NCBI RefSeq assembly: GCF_014649775.1
Contig: NZ_BMTR01000002.1
Span: forward strand, 124,001 to 188,000
Source: Streptomyces longisporoflavus
GTDB lineage: Bacteria; Actinomycetota; Actinomycetes; Streptomycetales; Streptomycetaceae
Length of the DNA stretch: 64,000 nt
Direction of reading: 5' to 3'
The translations under genes and the position numbers were made by a program. The notes under the pieces were generated by a model. It searched no databases, was not told the DNA's origin, and saw only the letters and a program-made list of their open reading frames with translations. Positions 35,103-42,447 of the stretch are shown one piece after another; the stretch's first letter is position 1, and every line of letters starts with the position of its first letter.

Positions 35103-36167
35103 CTACCGCAGCCGGGGCAACAGCTGGTCGCCGATGCGGCGGATCTCCTCCTTGTAGGGCGTGTCGGACAGCACGAAGTGCGTGACGCCCAGGGCCCTAT
35201 AGGCCTTGAGCGCCGCGGCCACGTCGTCGGGCGAGCCGACGAGCCACGTGGTGCCCGCTCCCCCGCCGCCGAACCTGCCGGGCGTGGTGTACAGGCAGGT
35301 GTCAAGGACCTCGCCACGCTCGGCCAGCTCCAGGAGCCGCCGCTGACCGACGGCTGTCCCGCGGTTGCCCGCCCAGGTGCCGATCTCGCCTGCGTCGGCC
35401 GCCATCTTGGCGACCTTCTCCTCTGCCGCCCGCCACGCCTCCTCGGTGGTGTCGCGCACCACGGTCGTGATCCGCAGCCCGTACTCCAGCGGCTCATGGC
35501 GACGCCCCACCCGCGCGCTCAACTCCTCCAGGCGTGCGATACGTTCGGCGATCCCCTCCAGCGGTTCACCCCAGAAGAGCTGTACGTCGGCTTCGGCGGC
35601 CGAGACGCGTTCGGCCGCCTCGGACGCGCCGCCGAAGTAGAGCGTCGGATGAGCCCGCTCGCCGCCGGCGTAAGGGCGGGGGCTGACCGTCGATCCGGTG
35701 ACGCGGAAGTGCTCGCCTTCGAAGGTGACGTTCTCCTCGCTCCACAGGCGCCGCACCAGGTGCAGGAACTCCCCGGTGCGGGCATAGCGGGCGGCGGGAT
35801 CGACGTTGGTGTCACCGTAGGCGGCCGGGCTGTCGAGACCGCTGACGATGTTGACCAGGACGCGGCCGCGGCTGAGCTGGTCGAGCGTGGCCGCCGCACC
35901 GGCGAAATGCGCGGGCTGCCAGTATCCGGGGCGTACCGCGATCAGGGGCTTGAACGTCGTGGTGCGCGCGGCCAGTGCGGTGGCGACGGTGAAGGTGTCG
36001 GGACGCCCCCATCCGGTGCCGAGCAGCGCGCCGCCCCAGCCGTGGTCCTCTGCCGCGCGGGCGAGTTCGGTCGAGTACTCGATGGACCCCCAGCCCGACG
36101 TCGTGTCGTCACCGCGGTGACCGGGCTGGACGGTGTTGGGGACGTACCAGAGGAACTGCGGGGTCAT
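35103..36167 (-). CDS. FMN-dependent LLM monooxygenase (SsuD-like)
   Basis: 354 residues of the bacterial luciferase-like family. The segments QFLWYVPNT, HGWGGALLGTGWGRPDTFTVATALAARTT, LIAVRPGYWQPAHFAGAAATLDQLSRGRVLVNIVSG and LYFGGASEAAERV match alkanesulfonate monooxygenases, which with FMNH2 and O2 release sulfite from sulfonates. Upstream on the same strand is a cysteine-containing leader peptide (36394-36468), which supports a role in sulfur supply and control by cysteine. No sulfonate ABC genes or flavin reductase are adjacent. Confidence 0.88.
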   Translation of the reverse strand: MTPQFLWYVPNTVQPGHRGDDTTSGWGSIEYSTELARAAEDHGWGGALLGTGWGRPDTFTVATALAARTTTFKPLIAVRPGYWQPAHFAGAAATLDQLSRGRVLVNIVSGLDSPAAYGDTNVDPAARYARTGEFLHLVRRLWSEENVTFEGEHFRVTGSTVSPRPYAGGERAHPTLYFGGASEAAERVSAAEADVQLFWGEPLEGIAERIARLEELSARVGRRHEPLEYGLRITTVVRDTTEEAWRAAEEKVAKMAADAGEIGTWAGNRGTAVGQRRLLELAERGEVLDTCLYTTPGRFGGGGAGTTWLVGSPDDVAAALKAYRALGVTHFVLSDTPYKEEIRRIGDQLLPRLR

Positions 36168-36702
36168 CGAAGCTTCCGATCGCTGTACGGGCCGTGACCG
36201 GCGCGGCCGGGTGCCGACCGCCGGCCGACCGGCAGGCAGGCAGGGAACCGAGATCGCCGTGGGGCAGGGGCAGGTCAGGTCGTGGCGGTTGGGTCCGCGT
36301 CCTGCGGAGTACCGAAGCCGCGCGGAGCGGCGCGGCAGGGCTTGGCGCGAGGCGGCAGCGCTTGGCGCGGGCCGGCTCGGCGCAGCGGAGGGATCAGCTA
36401 CACACCGCGGTGGCGACGCGCATCAGATCGATGGCCCGTCGCTTCCGAAACCGCCGGCAGATGCACATGACGGCGAAGTTATCCCCGCACCAAACCCCGG
36501 TCAAGGCACACTTGTTCTGAGCCGCCGTGCTGCAATGACCTCGTCATGGGCCTGCCATGCTCACGTTACGACCCGGGTCGCCGCGGCACGATCTGCGCCC
36601 GGCCGGCTCCCCGCGTACGACGGCCGTCTGGTGCCACCGGGGTGAGTGTGCTGAGGTGCAGGGGGCCCTGGAACCCCCGCCCCTGGCTTTCGGAGAGCGA
36701 CC
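36168..36702. other. Divergent intergenic region (LLM leader and sulfotransferase promoter)
   Basis: 535 bp. The left half is the 5' leader of the LLM gene and contains the leader peptide, GGCAGGCAGGCAGG repeats (36231-36245) and a duplicated GCTTGGCGCG element (36339, 36359). At 36535-36547 there is a palindrome ATGAC-CTC-GTCAT that could serve a regulator. No other gene seen. Confidence 0.5.
36394..36468 (-). CDS. Cysteine-containing leader peptide (sulfur attenuator)
   Basis: 24-residue ORF, too short for normal gene calling. It starts MCICRRFRKRR and ends AIDLMRVATAVCS before TGA, matching the actinobacterial sulfur leader peptides that typically end R-x-I/V-D-L-x-R-V-x-S/T-A-x-C-R/S. 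Three cysteines are present, one of them penultimate. It lies about 226 bp upstream of the SsuD-like gene on the same strand. In such systems ribosome stalling at Cys codons under cysteine shortage controls downstream expression; that mechanism is inferred here. The initiation signal is weak (GGGGA about 14 bases before ATG). Confidence 0.72.
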   Translation of the reverse strand: MCICRRFRKRRAIDLMRVATAVCS

Positions 36703-37743
36703 TTGCGCAGTCTGACCTTCGTCATCGGTACGGGCCGCAGCGGCTCCACCGCGCTGTCCCGCATCCTCAGCACCCACCCCGACGTACTCAGCCTCAACGA
36801 ATACATGGCCTCGGTGGGCGACGCCGCCTTTCCTGAGGGCCAGGTCTCCGGCGGCGACTTCTGGGAGGCTCTCTTCCGGCCCACCCCCTATTTCGCGAAC
36901 ATGCTCCGCAGCGGGCTCCTGATGCCCGAGTTCCTCTACACGCGCCGTCCGGGGCGGTACTGCGCGCAAGGCACCGGCATCCCCGCGCTCTCCCTGATGG
37001 TGTTGCCCCACCTCACCGACGACCCCGACGGCCTGCTCGACGACATCCGCGCGGCGGTCATCGACTGGCCCCGCCGCACCGCGGCCGAACACCACGAAGC
37101 GCTCTTCGACTGGCTGGGCGCGCGGTTGGGGCGCACCGCCGTCGTGGAGCGCTCCGGTTACTCGACGGGCTGGGCCCAAGGATTGCGAGCCGCCTTCCCG
37201 CACGCGAAGTTCGTCCACCTGTTCCGCGACGGGCCCGACTGCGCCCTCTCCATGAGCCGCCACCCCGGCTACCGCGTGATCACCTTGATGCGCGAGATCA
37301 AGGAGCGGACGGGCGTCGAGAGCTTCGGCGATCTGACGGACGAGGACGTGCGCTCCCTGCCACCGGATCTGGCGCCCCTGCTCGACGAGCGCTTCGACCC
37401 CGCCCTCGTACAGGAGCGGGACCTTCCGCTGCGCCGGTTCGGCGCCCTGTGGTCCGAACTCGTCATCCAGGGCGCACAGTTCCTCGACGAGCTGCCCGCC
37501 GCTCAGCGCACGACACTCTCCTACGAGGATCTGCTCGACGCCCCCCGCAAGGAACTCGCCCGCCTCGCCGCGTTCATCGGGTTCGAGCCTGCGCGCCAGT
37601 GGCTGGACGGCGCGTGCGCCCGGCTCGACGACAGCCGCCGCGGCTCGGCAGGAAAGCAGCTGACGCCCGCCGAACTCGACGAGCTGCGCGAGAGCTGCGC
37701 TCCGGGCACCCGCGCCCTGGCAGACAGACCAAGCCGGGAATGA
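36703..37743 (+). CDS. Sulfotransferase family protein
   Basis: 346 residues from a TTG start with GGAGA six bases upstream. The PAPS-binding P-loop-like motif FVIGTGRSGSTAL (residues 7-18) and the later FVHLFRDGPDCALSMSRH segment (3'-phosphate site) identify the family. It transfers sulfate from PAPS to a hydroxyl or amine of an unknown acceptor. It lies next to sulfur-related genes but is read away from them. Natural-product or cell-surface modification are both possible. Confidence 0.87.
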   Translation: MRSLTFVIGTGRSGSTALSRILSTHPDVLSLNEYMASVGDAAFPEGQVSGGDFWEALFRPTPYFANMLRSGLLMPEFLYTRRPGRYCAQGTGIPALSLMVLPHLTDDPDGLLDDIRAAVIDWPRRTAAEHHEALFDWLGARLGRTAVVERSGYSTGWAQGLRAAFPHAKFVHLFRDGPDCALSMSRHPGYRVITLMREIKERTGVESFGDLTDEDVRSLPPDLAPLLDERFDPALVQERDLPLRRFGALWSELVIQGAQFLDELPAAQRTTLSYEDLLDAPRKELARLAAFIGFEPARQWLDGACARLDDSRRGSAGKQLTPAELDELRESCAPGTRALADRPSRE

Positions 37744-37776
37744 ACCCCCGAGGTAAGTGGGGCGTCACACGCCCGA

Positions 37777-38583
37777 CTACCCGATGCCGCCGTTGCTCTG
37801 GAGAAGCTGCCCGTTGACCCAACCGCCCTCAGCCGAGCAGAGAAACGAGACGAGATTCGCGCAGTCCTGCGGTACGCCGAGGCGTCCCAGGGGCGTGTAG
37901 CGGACCATGTCCGCCTTCTGCTCCTCGGTCATCCACCCGGTGTCGGTCGGTCCGGGATTGATCGCGTTGCAGGTCACTCCCAGGTGGGAAAGCTCGCGGG
38001 CGGCGGCCAGCGTGATCCGGTCCATCGCTCCCTTGCTCGCCCCGTACGGAAGGTTGCCCGCGGTGTGGTCGCTGGTCAGGCTGACGATGCGTCCGCTGCC
38101 GTGCTGTCCGCGAAACCGCAGCCCGTACTCCCGGATGAGCAGCCAGGTCGCCCGCGCGTTGACCGCGTAGTGCAGGTCGAAGCTTTCCACCGTGGTGTCA
38201 AGGAGGCCGGAGTCGACCGACTCGCAATGGCAGAGCACCAGCGCGGTGACATTCCCCAGCTCACGCTCGACGCCGTCGAAGAGCTGAACCGGCACGGCCG
38301 GGTCGCTCAGGTCCGCCTCGACGGCGAGCGTTCTCGCCCCGTGGGAGACCACCTGCTTCCGCAACTCGTCGGACGCACCCGGCTCCGCACCCCACTGCAT
38401 GCGCGCGTCGTACGGAGTCCAGTAGGTGAAGGCCACGTCCCAGCCGGCCCGGGCCAGATCCAGCACCACGGACGACGCGATCCCCGCCGACCGTCCCGCC
38501 CCCGTGACCAGCGCGAGCGGCCGCTCCGCCGCTTCACCGTCCGGTCGAATTCCCACGCGCGTCGCACCAGTCATGTTCCTCAT
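37777..38583 (-). CDS. Short-chain dehydrogenase/reductase
   Basis: 268 residues. Cofactor motif VTGAGRSAGIASSVVLDLARAG (TGxxxGIG type), a Ser in SLTSDHTAGN, catalytic YGASKGA (YxxxK) and NPGPTDTGWM after it. Likely NADP(H)-dependent oxidation or reduction of a carbonyl/alcohol. It lies 16 bp downstream of the P450 gene on the same strand and is probably in one operon with it. Start ATG 38581-38583, with a second ATG three codons later. Confidence 0.88.
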   Translation of the reverse strand: MRNMTGATRVGIRPDGEAAERPLALVTGAGRSAGIASSVVLDLARAGWDVAFTYWTPYDARMQWGAEPGASDELRKQVVSHGARTLAVEADLSDPAVPVQLFDGVERELGNVTALVLCHCESVDSGLLDTTVESFDLHYAVNARATWLLIREYGLRFRGQHGSGRIVSLTSDHTAGNLPYGASKGAMDRITLAAARELSHLGVTCNAINPGPTDTGWMTEEQKADMVRYTPLGRLGVPQDCANLVSFLCSAEGGWVNGQLLQSNGGIG

Positions 38584-38599
38584 CCTGACGGGCGCCCCT

Positions 38600-39949
38600 T
38601 CACACGGCACCCGGTTTTCCCCGACCCGGCGGCACACACCGCGACCGTGGCCGCACCGTCATCCGGATCCCGTCCCGTGCCCACAGCACGAACCGTTCCA
38701 CCGGCGTCACTTCGTGCCCCGGTGCGGGCCTGAAGCGCAGGCGCCCGAGAAGGACGGCCAGGACGAGCTGAGCCTCGACCGTGGCCAGCGCGGCACCCTC
38801 GCAGCTGCGCGGCCCGATCCCGAAGGGGATGTACGCGAGCCGGGGCCGCATGGCCTCCTCCTCGGGCGTGAACCGCCCGGGATCGAACCGCTCCGGCTCC
38901 GGCCAGTACTCAGGGTTGAGATGAACCGCCCAGAACGGATAGAACACCGTCGTCCCGGCCGGGATCTCGTATCCGCCCAGATCCAGGTCCTCGGTCGTCT
39001 CGCGTGCGCCGTAAGGGCCGGGCGGGAACAGCCGCATCGACTCCTTGAGCACCATGTCCAGGTACGTGAGCCGCCGCAGATCGGCGTAGTCGGGCGTTGG
39101 GCGCTCGCCCAGTACCTCGTCCAGTTCGGCGGCCACGCGCTCGGCCGCCCCGGGGTGGCGGCCCAGCAGGTGCAGCGTCCACGAGACGGCGACGCCGGTG
39201 GTGTGATGCGCGGCCAGCAGCGTCACCATCACGGTGTCCCGGATCCGCGCCGGGCTCTCGCCTGCCTCCACGAGCGCCCCGATCAGGTCGCTGCGGTCGG
39301 TGCGGCCGCCCGGGCGGTGCGCCGCCACCACGCGGTCGACCGTCGCGCGCAGATAGGCGAGGGCCTCCTCGGCCCGCTCCGCCGAGCGCGGGTCGTCCCT
39401 CGGCACCTGGTACAGCCGACCGAGATGCTCGGTGAGCACCTCCTCGAACGAGGCGACGACACGGTCGGTGTCGGTTTCCGCGCCGCCGAGCGCGAACCCG
39501 CAGATCATGCGCAGCGAGAGCGCGGTCAACTCCGTCTGCAGTTCGACGGGTTCGCCCTCGGGCCGTGCGGCCCAGCGGTCCGCGAGCTCTTGCGTCAGCT
39601 CGGCGAAGCGCGCGAAGTGCCGCTCGTGGGACGGCCGTCCGGCGAGCACCGAGAGCAGCAGGCGGCGCCAGGGCGTGTGCTCGTCGGCGGGCAGCACTTG
39701 CAGGTTGCCCGCCTCGCACAGCGGATCAAGGAAGGCGAACAGTTCCTCGGGCCGTTTGTCGATGTGCGCCGTGGCCTCCAGGAGCACGGGATCGGCGACC
39801 GACACGGCCGTGTCCGCACCCGGCAGTTGGAAGCGCACGACGGGTCCGTATGTCTCGTGCAGACGTAACTGGTAGCGGTGCAGCCCGCCCGCCGCCATCA
39901 CGGCGCTGAGCCCGCCGTCTTCCTGGTGTTCGGGGCCGGGGATGCGCAT
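38600..39949 (-). CDS. Cytochrome P450
   Basis: 449 residues. I-helix AAHHTTG (246-252), with His pairs where the usual acid/Gly lie, K-helix ExxR at Glu303-Arg306 (KESMR), and haem loop FGIGPRSCEGAAL with Cys383 as ligand. A clean AGGAGG precedes the ATG. It needs electrons from a ferredoxin not encoded here. Coupled to the SDR gene, it probably hydroxylates a substrate that the SDR then oxidises. The A-A-H-H-T-T I-helix resembles CYP families in which this segment departs from the standard A/G-G-x-D/E-T. Confidence 0.93.
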   Translation of the reverse strand: MRIPGPEHQEDGGLSAVMAAGGLHRYQLRLHETYGPVVRFQLPGADTAVSVADPVLLEATAHIDKRPEELFAFLDPLCEAGNLQVLPADEHTPWRRLLLSVLAGRPSHERHFARFAELTQELADRWAARPEGEPVELQTELTALSLRMICGFALGGAETDTDRVVASFEEVLTEHLGRLYQVPRDDPRSAERAEEALAYLRATVDRVVAAHRPGGRTDRSDLIGALVEAGESPARIRDTVMVTLLAAHHTTGVAVSWTLHLLGRHPGAAERVAAELDEVLGERPTPDYADLRRLTYLDMVLKESMRLFPPGPYGARETTEDLDLGGYEIPAGTTVFYPFWAVHLNPEYWPEPERFDPGRFTPEEEAMRPRLAYIPFGIGPRSCEGAALATVEAQLVLAVLLGRLRFRPAPGHEVTPVERFVLWARDGIRMTVRPRSRCVPPGRGKPGAV

Positions 39950-40126
39950 GCCGGTGCCTCCTGTCGCTGGTCCTGCCGTCCCCGGTGTCTACCCCGCCGA
40001 CGGAGCCGGCGACGCGGGCCGCGCTCCCGACATCGTTGTCGGAAACGCGGCGCGCACGGATCGCGGCCCTAAGGGACGCGGCAACCCCCGAAGGAGCAGC
40101 ACCGCGCACTGGGGCATGCGGCTGCC

Positions 40127-41062
40127 TCAGGGCTTGTAGACGGCGTCACTGCCGTACAGCTCCCTGGTGAACGCGGAGACATCGGCGCTGCGGTCCGCGC
40201 CGTCGAGGTTGTACGTGAGATAGACGCCGTATCCCTCGCTGACGGTGCGGCGGGCGAGGCTTGCGACCGTGCTCTGCGAGGTCCGGCCGATCTCGACGGC
40301 CGCCGGCGACTTCTTGGACTTGGGCAGGGCGATGCCGGGGACCTGCCAGGTGCCGTAGTACGGGTTCCAGGCGTAGTCGAACTTGGACGAGACGTCGACG
40401 CCTCCGTAGGAGAGACGGGACGCGGCCGGGCCGATGTTGTAGAGGCTGATGATCTTGCCCGGCATGTTCGCGCGCAGCGCCGTCACCAGGTGCACGAACG
40501 AGCCGGCGTTCGGCTGGCCGGTGCCGTTGTTGCCGTACTCGGCGTACTCGTCGTCGAAGTCGATGCCGTCGAGGCCGTACTTGGTCACCGTGTCCGACAT
40601 CTGCTTCGCGAACGCCGAAGCCGCCTGCTGCGACGGGAAGTTCGCGAACCCCGCGCCCTGGTGATTGCCGAGCACCGAGAGGACGACCTTGATGCCCTTC
40701 TGCTGCAACGGCCGTATCTGCGTGTCGGCGTTGTCGAGGACCCGCTGGACGTTCTCGTTGAAGTGCAGGTACGCCTCTTTCTTGGTCGTGTCGTAGTTGA
40801 TGTTCGCCGCGAAGATCACGGCGACGTCAAAGGCGTTCCCGCCTCCGTCGGCGAGGGTGTACTTGCCGACGTTCAGCATGCTGTTGTTGTTCACCTCGAC
40901 ATACGCCACCGAGGTCGGTCCCTCTTTCGCGAGGGCGGGAGCGGGCCGGGGGGCGGGGGCCGCTGCCGCGCCGGTCGTGGCGGTCGCGCCGACGGCAAGG
41001 GCCGCGACGGCCGAGAGCGCGAGCGCGGCGGTCCGCGCTCTGCGCCGTACCAGAGTGAACAT
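40127..41062 (-). CDS. Endo-beta-N-acetylglucosaminidase H (GH18)
   Basis: 311 residues, very close in sequence and length to the classical Streptomyces plicatus Endo H. A signal peptide (residues 1 to about 35) precedes GPTSVAYVEVNNNSMLNVGK, and the catalytic DGxDxDxE motif is DGIDFDDE, with Glu172 as acid and Asp170 beside it. Secreted; cleaves the chitobiose core of high-mannose N-glycans. Start ATG 41060-41062 by comparison with Endo H; an ATG 18 bases upstream is in frame. Single gene. Confidence 0.95.
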   Translation of the reverse strand: MFTLVRRRARTAALALSAVAALAVGATATTGAAAAPAPRPAPALAKEGPTSVAYVEVNNNSMLNVGKYTLADGGGNAFDVAVIFAANINYDTTKKEAYLHFNENVQRVLDNADTQIRPLQQKGIKVVLSVLGNHQGAGFANFPSQQAASAFAKQMSDTVTKYGLDGIDFDDEYAEYGNNGTGQPNAGSFVHLVTALRANMPGKIISLYNIGPAASRLSYGGVDVSSKFDYAWNPYYGTWQVPGIALPKSKKSPAAVEIGRTSQSTVASLARRTVSEGYGVYLTYNLDGADRSADVSAFTRELYGSDAVYKP

Positions 41063-41245
41063 CGTTGATCGGTCTCCCATCACATGGGTCGGCGCCCGAC
41101 CTGTTCGAAAGCGCCGAGTGAGCCCTCCGAGTTTTCCTCCCCCGTGACCAAATCCCAAGAATCACGCACAGACTCTTCACGACTCCCACGCACCTTGAGC
41201 CGCAGCAGCGCGGCACCGGGGCTCGGGAGTTGGCGTGTGCGGGAC

Positions 41246-42346
41246 CTATCCCGCTTCGAGGCCCGCGCCCATCGCCGCGGAAGAAGGCGCATCGCCCTGG
41301 CGCGGGCTGCCGATGGTCACCGCGCCGCGGAAAGGGGCCTCCGAGATGGTGGACATGGTGTCCAGTGACGGGTCGGGGACTGGCAGCAGGTGGGCGTCGA
41401 CCCAGGTGTCACCCGTCGCCGCGTTGGCCCACGGATCATCGATCACGAAGGCGCCGGGTACGGCGCCGTGGCAGAGCACCCAGTGCGGCACGTCGAAACC
41501 CTGCATCCCGGCGAGCGAGACCAGGAGCAGCACGTGCTCCTTCCGGCCGATCGCGGTGCGGATGTCGGCCAGGGAGAGGCGGCGCGGGTCGATGGGGACG
41601 CCGGCGTGTGCGGCGTCCCTACGCGATGCGCGCTGGAGCAGGGCGCGCCACTCCTGCTCGTTGTCCGGGAGGTGGTCGAGCAGGACGGGGCGGTCCGTAT
41701 CGAGGTGGACCGTGACGGAGGACGACGGCCAGGTCCGGCGGACGGCTACGCCGAGGCCTACGGGCTCGCACGCGGGGAAGTTGGTCGCGCCGCGCCACAG
41801 CGTCAGCTCCGCCTGGCGGTCAAGTTCCTTGTGCGGCAGCGCCCCCGCGTGCGTCTGCGCCATCAAGGCGGTGACCGCGCCGCAGGTGAAGTGGGTGGTC
41901 TGCCCGTAGTACGGGGGTTCGCTCACCGTGCCCTCGTGCAGCCAGCGGACGTAGCCGGTCGCGGGCCCTTCCGCGTGCCCTGTCGGGGTGAGCGGAGGGC
42001 GCAGCGGGGCGAAGCCGGCGGCAGCGGCGGTGTCCGGACTGGCCGTCCAGCCTTCCCACTTGACCTGGGCGAGCCCTTGGCCGCGTGCGTGGGCCAGGAC
42101 GGCCCGGACTGCTGCCGGCACCTCGCCGACGGCATCGACGATTTTCAGGTAGGCCGTGTGCGGGCGGGCCGTCACGAGCGCGGCGGCGGTCCAGTCCGTA
42201 CCGTCGTCGCCTTCGACGGCCACGATGTGCGGGGTGTGTGCGGAGCGGTCGATGGTGTGCCAGCGGTCGGGCACCTCGTGGTGTGCCAGCTGTCGCAACT
42301 GGGTCGGCGGCGCATCGGGCTCGAAGGGGACGACTACGAACTTCAC
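41246..42346 (-). CDS. C39-type cysteine peptidase with GNAT-like N-terminal part
   Basis: 366 residues from a GTG that overlaps the stop of the 34-residue peptide gene. The N-terminal 120 residues resemble an acetyltransferase fold remnant. From YYGQTTHFTCGA onward it has a papain/C39-like arrangement: Gln149, Cys155, His288 (DVPHWV) and Asp303/304 (VIDDPW). No membrane segments, so it is not the ABC-fused bacteriocin C39 type. Last gene of the iron ABC operon and directly coupled to a QAR-repeat peptide. Substrate unknown; processing of a siderophore peptide or of the small peptide are guesses. Confidence 0.75.
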   Translation of the reverse strand: MKFVVVPFEPDAPPTQLRQLAHHEVPDRWHTIDRSAHTPHIVAVEGDDGTDWTAAALVTARPHTAYLKIVDAVGEVPAAVRAVLAHARGQGLAQVKWEGWTASPDTAAAAGFAPLRPPLTPTGHAEGPATGYVRWLHEGTVSEPPYYGQTTHFTCGAVTALMAQTHAGALPHKELDRQAELTLWRGATNFPACEPVGLGVAVRRTWPSSSVTVHLDTDRPVLLDHLPDNEQEWRALLQRASRRDAAHAGVPIDPRRLSLADIRTAIGRKEHVLLLVSLAGMQGFDVPHWVLCHGAVPGAFVIDDPWANAATGDTWVDAHLLPVPDPSLDTMSTISEAPFRGAVTIGSPRQGDAPSSAAMGAGLEAG

Positions 42347-42447
42347 GGGCGTTTCCTGTTGTTCTTGGCTTGACGTGCTTGACGTGCTTGACGTGCTTGA
42401 CGTGCTTGGCGTGCCTGGTCTCGTTGGTTCTGCTTGGGCCGCTTCAT
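42343..42447 (-). CDS. 34-residue basic peptide with QAR repeats
   Basis: A tiny ORF locked into the operon: its ATG overlaps the permease stop (ATGA, 42444-42447) and its TGA overlaps the peptidase GTG (42343-42346). It starts MKRPKQNQRDQ, continues with five QAR units and ends AKNNRKRP. Strongly cationic, no Cys, no signal or GG leader motif. The repeat codons CAA GCA CGT are AT-ending and unlike the neighbouring GC-ending codons. It may be a real peptide or serve to couple translation of the peptidase. I do not recognise the family. Confidence 0.6.
   Translation of the reverse strand: MKRPKQNQRDQARQARQARQARQARQAKNNRKRP
42369..42413. repeat. 9-bp tandem repeat (five units)
   Basis: Five consecutive CTTGACGTG units (last one CTTGGCGTG). 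Encodes the QAR repeats of the 34-residue peptide on the minus strand and keeps frame on expansion or contraction. Confidence 0.85.

Noticed and set aside
36133..36645. 170-residue plus-strand open frame in the LLM/sulfotransferase gap
   Set aside because: Overlaps the LLM start, has no domain texture or good start; the leader peptide on the other strand explains part of it.
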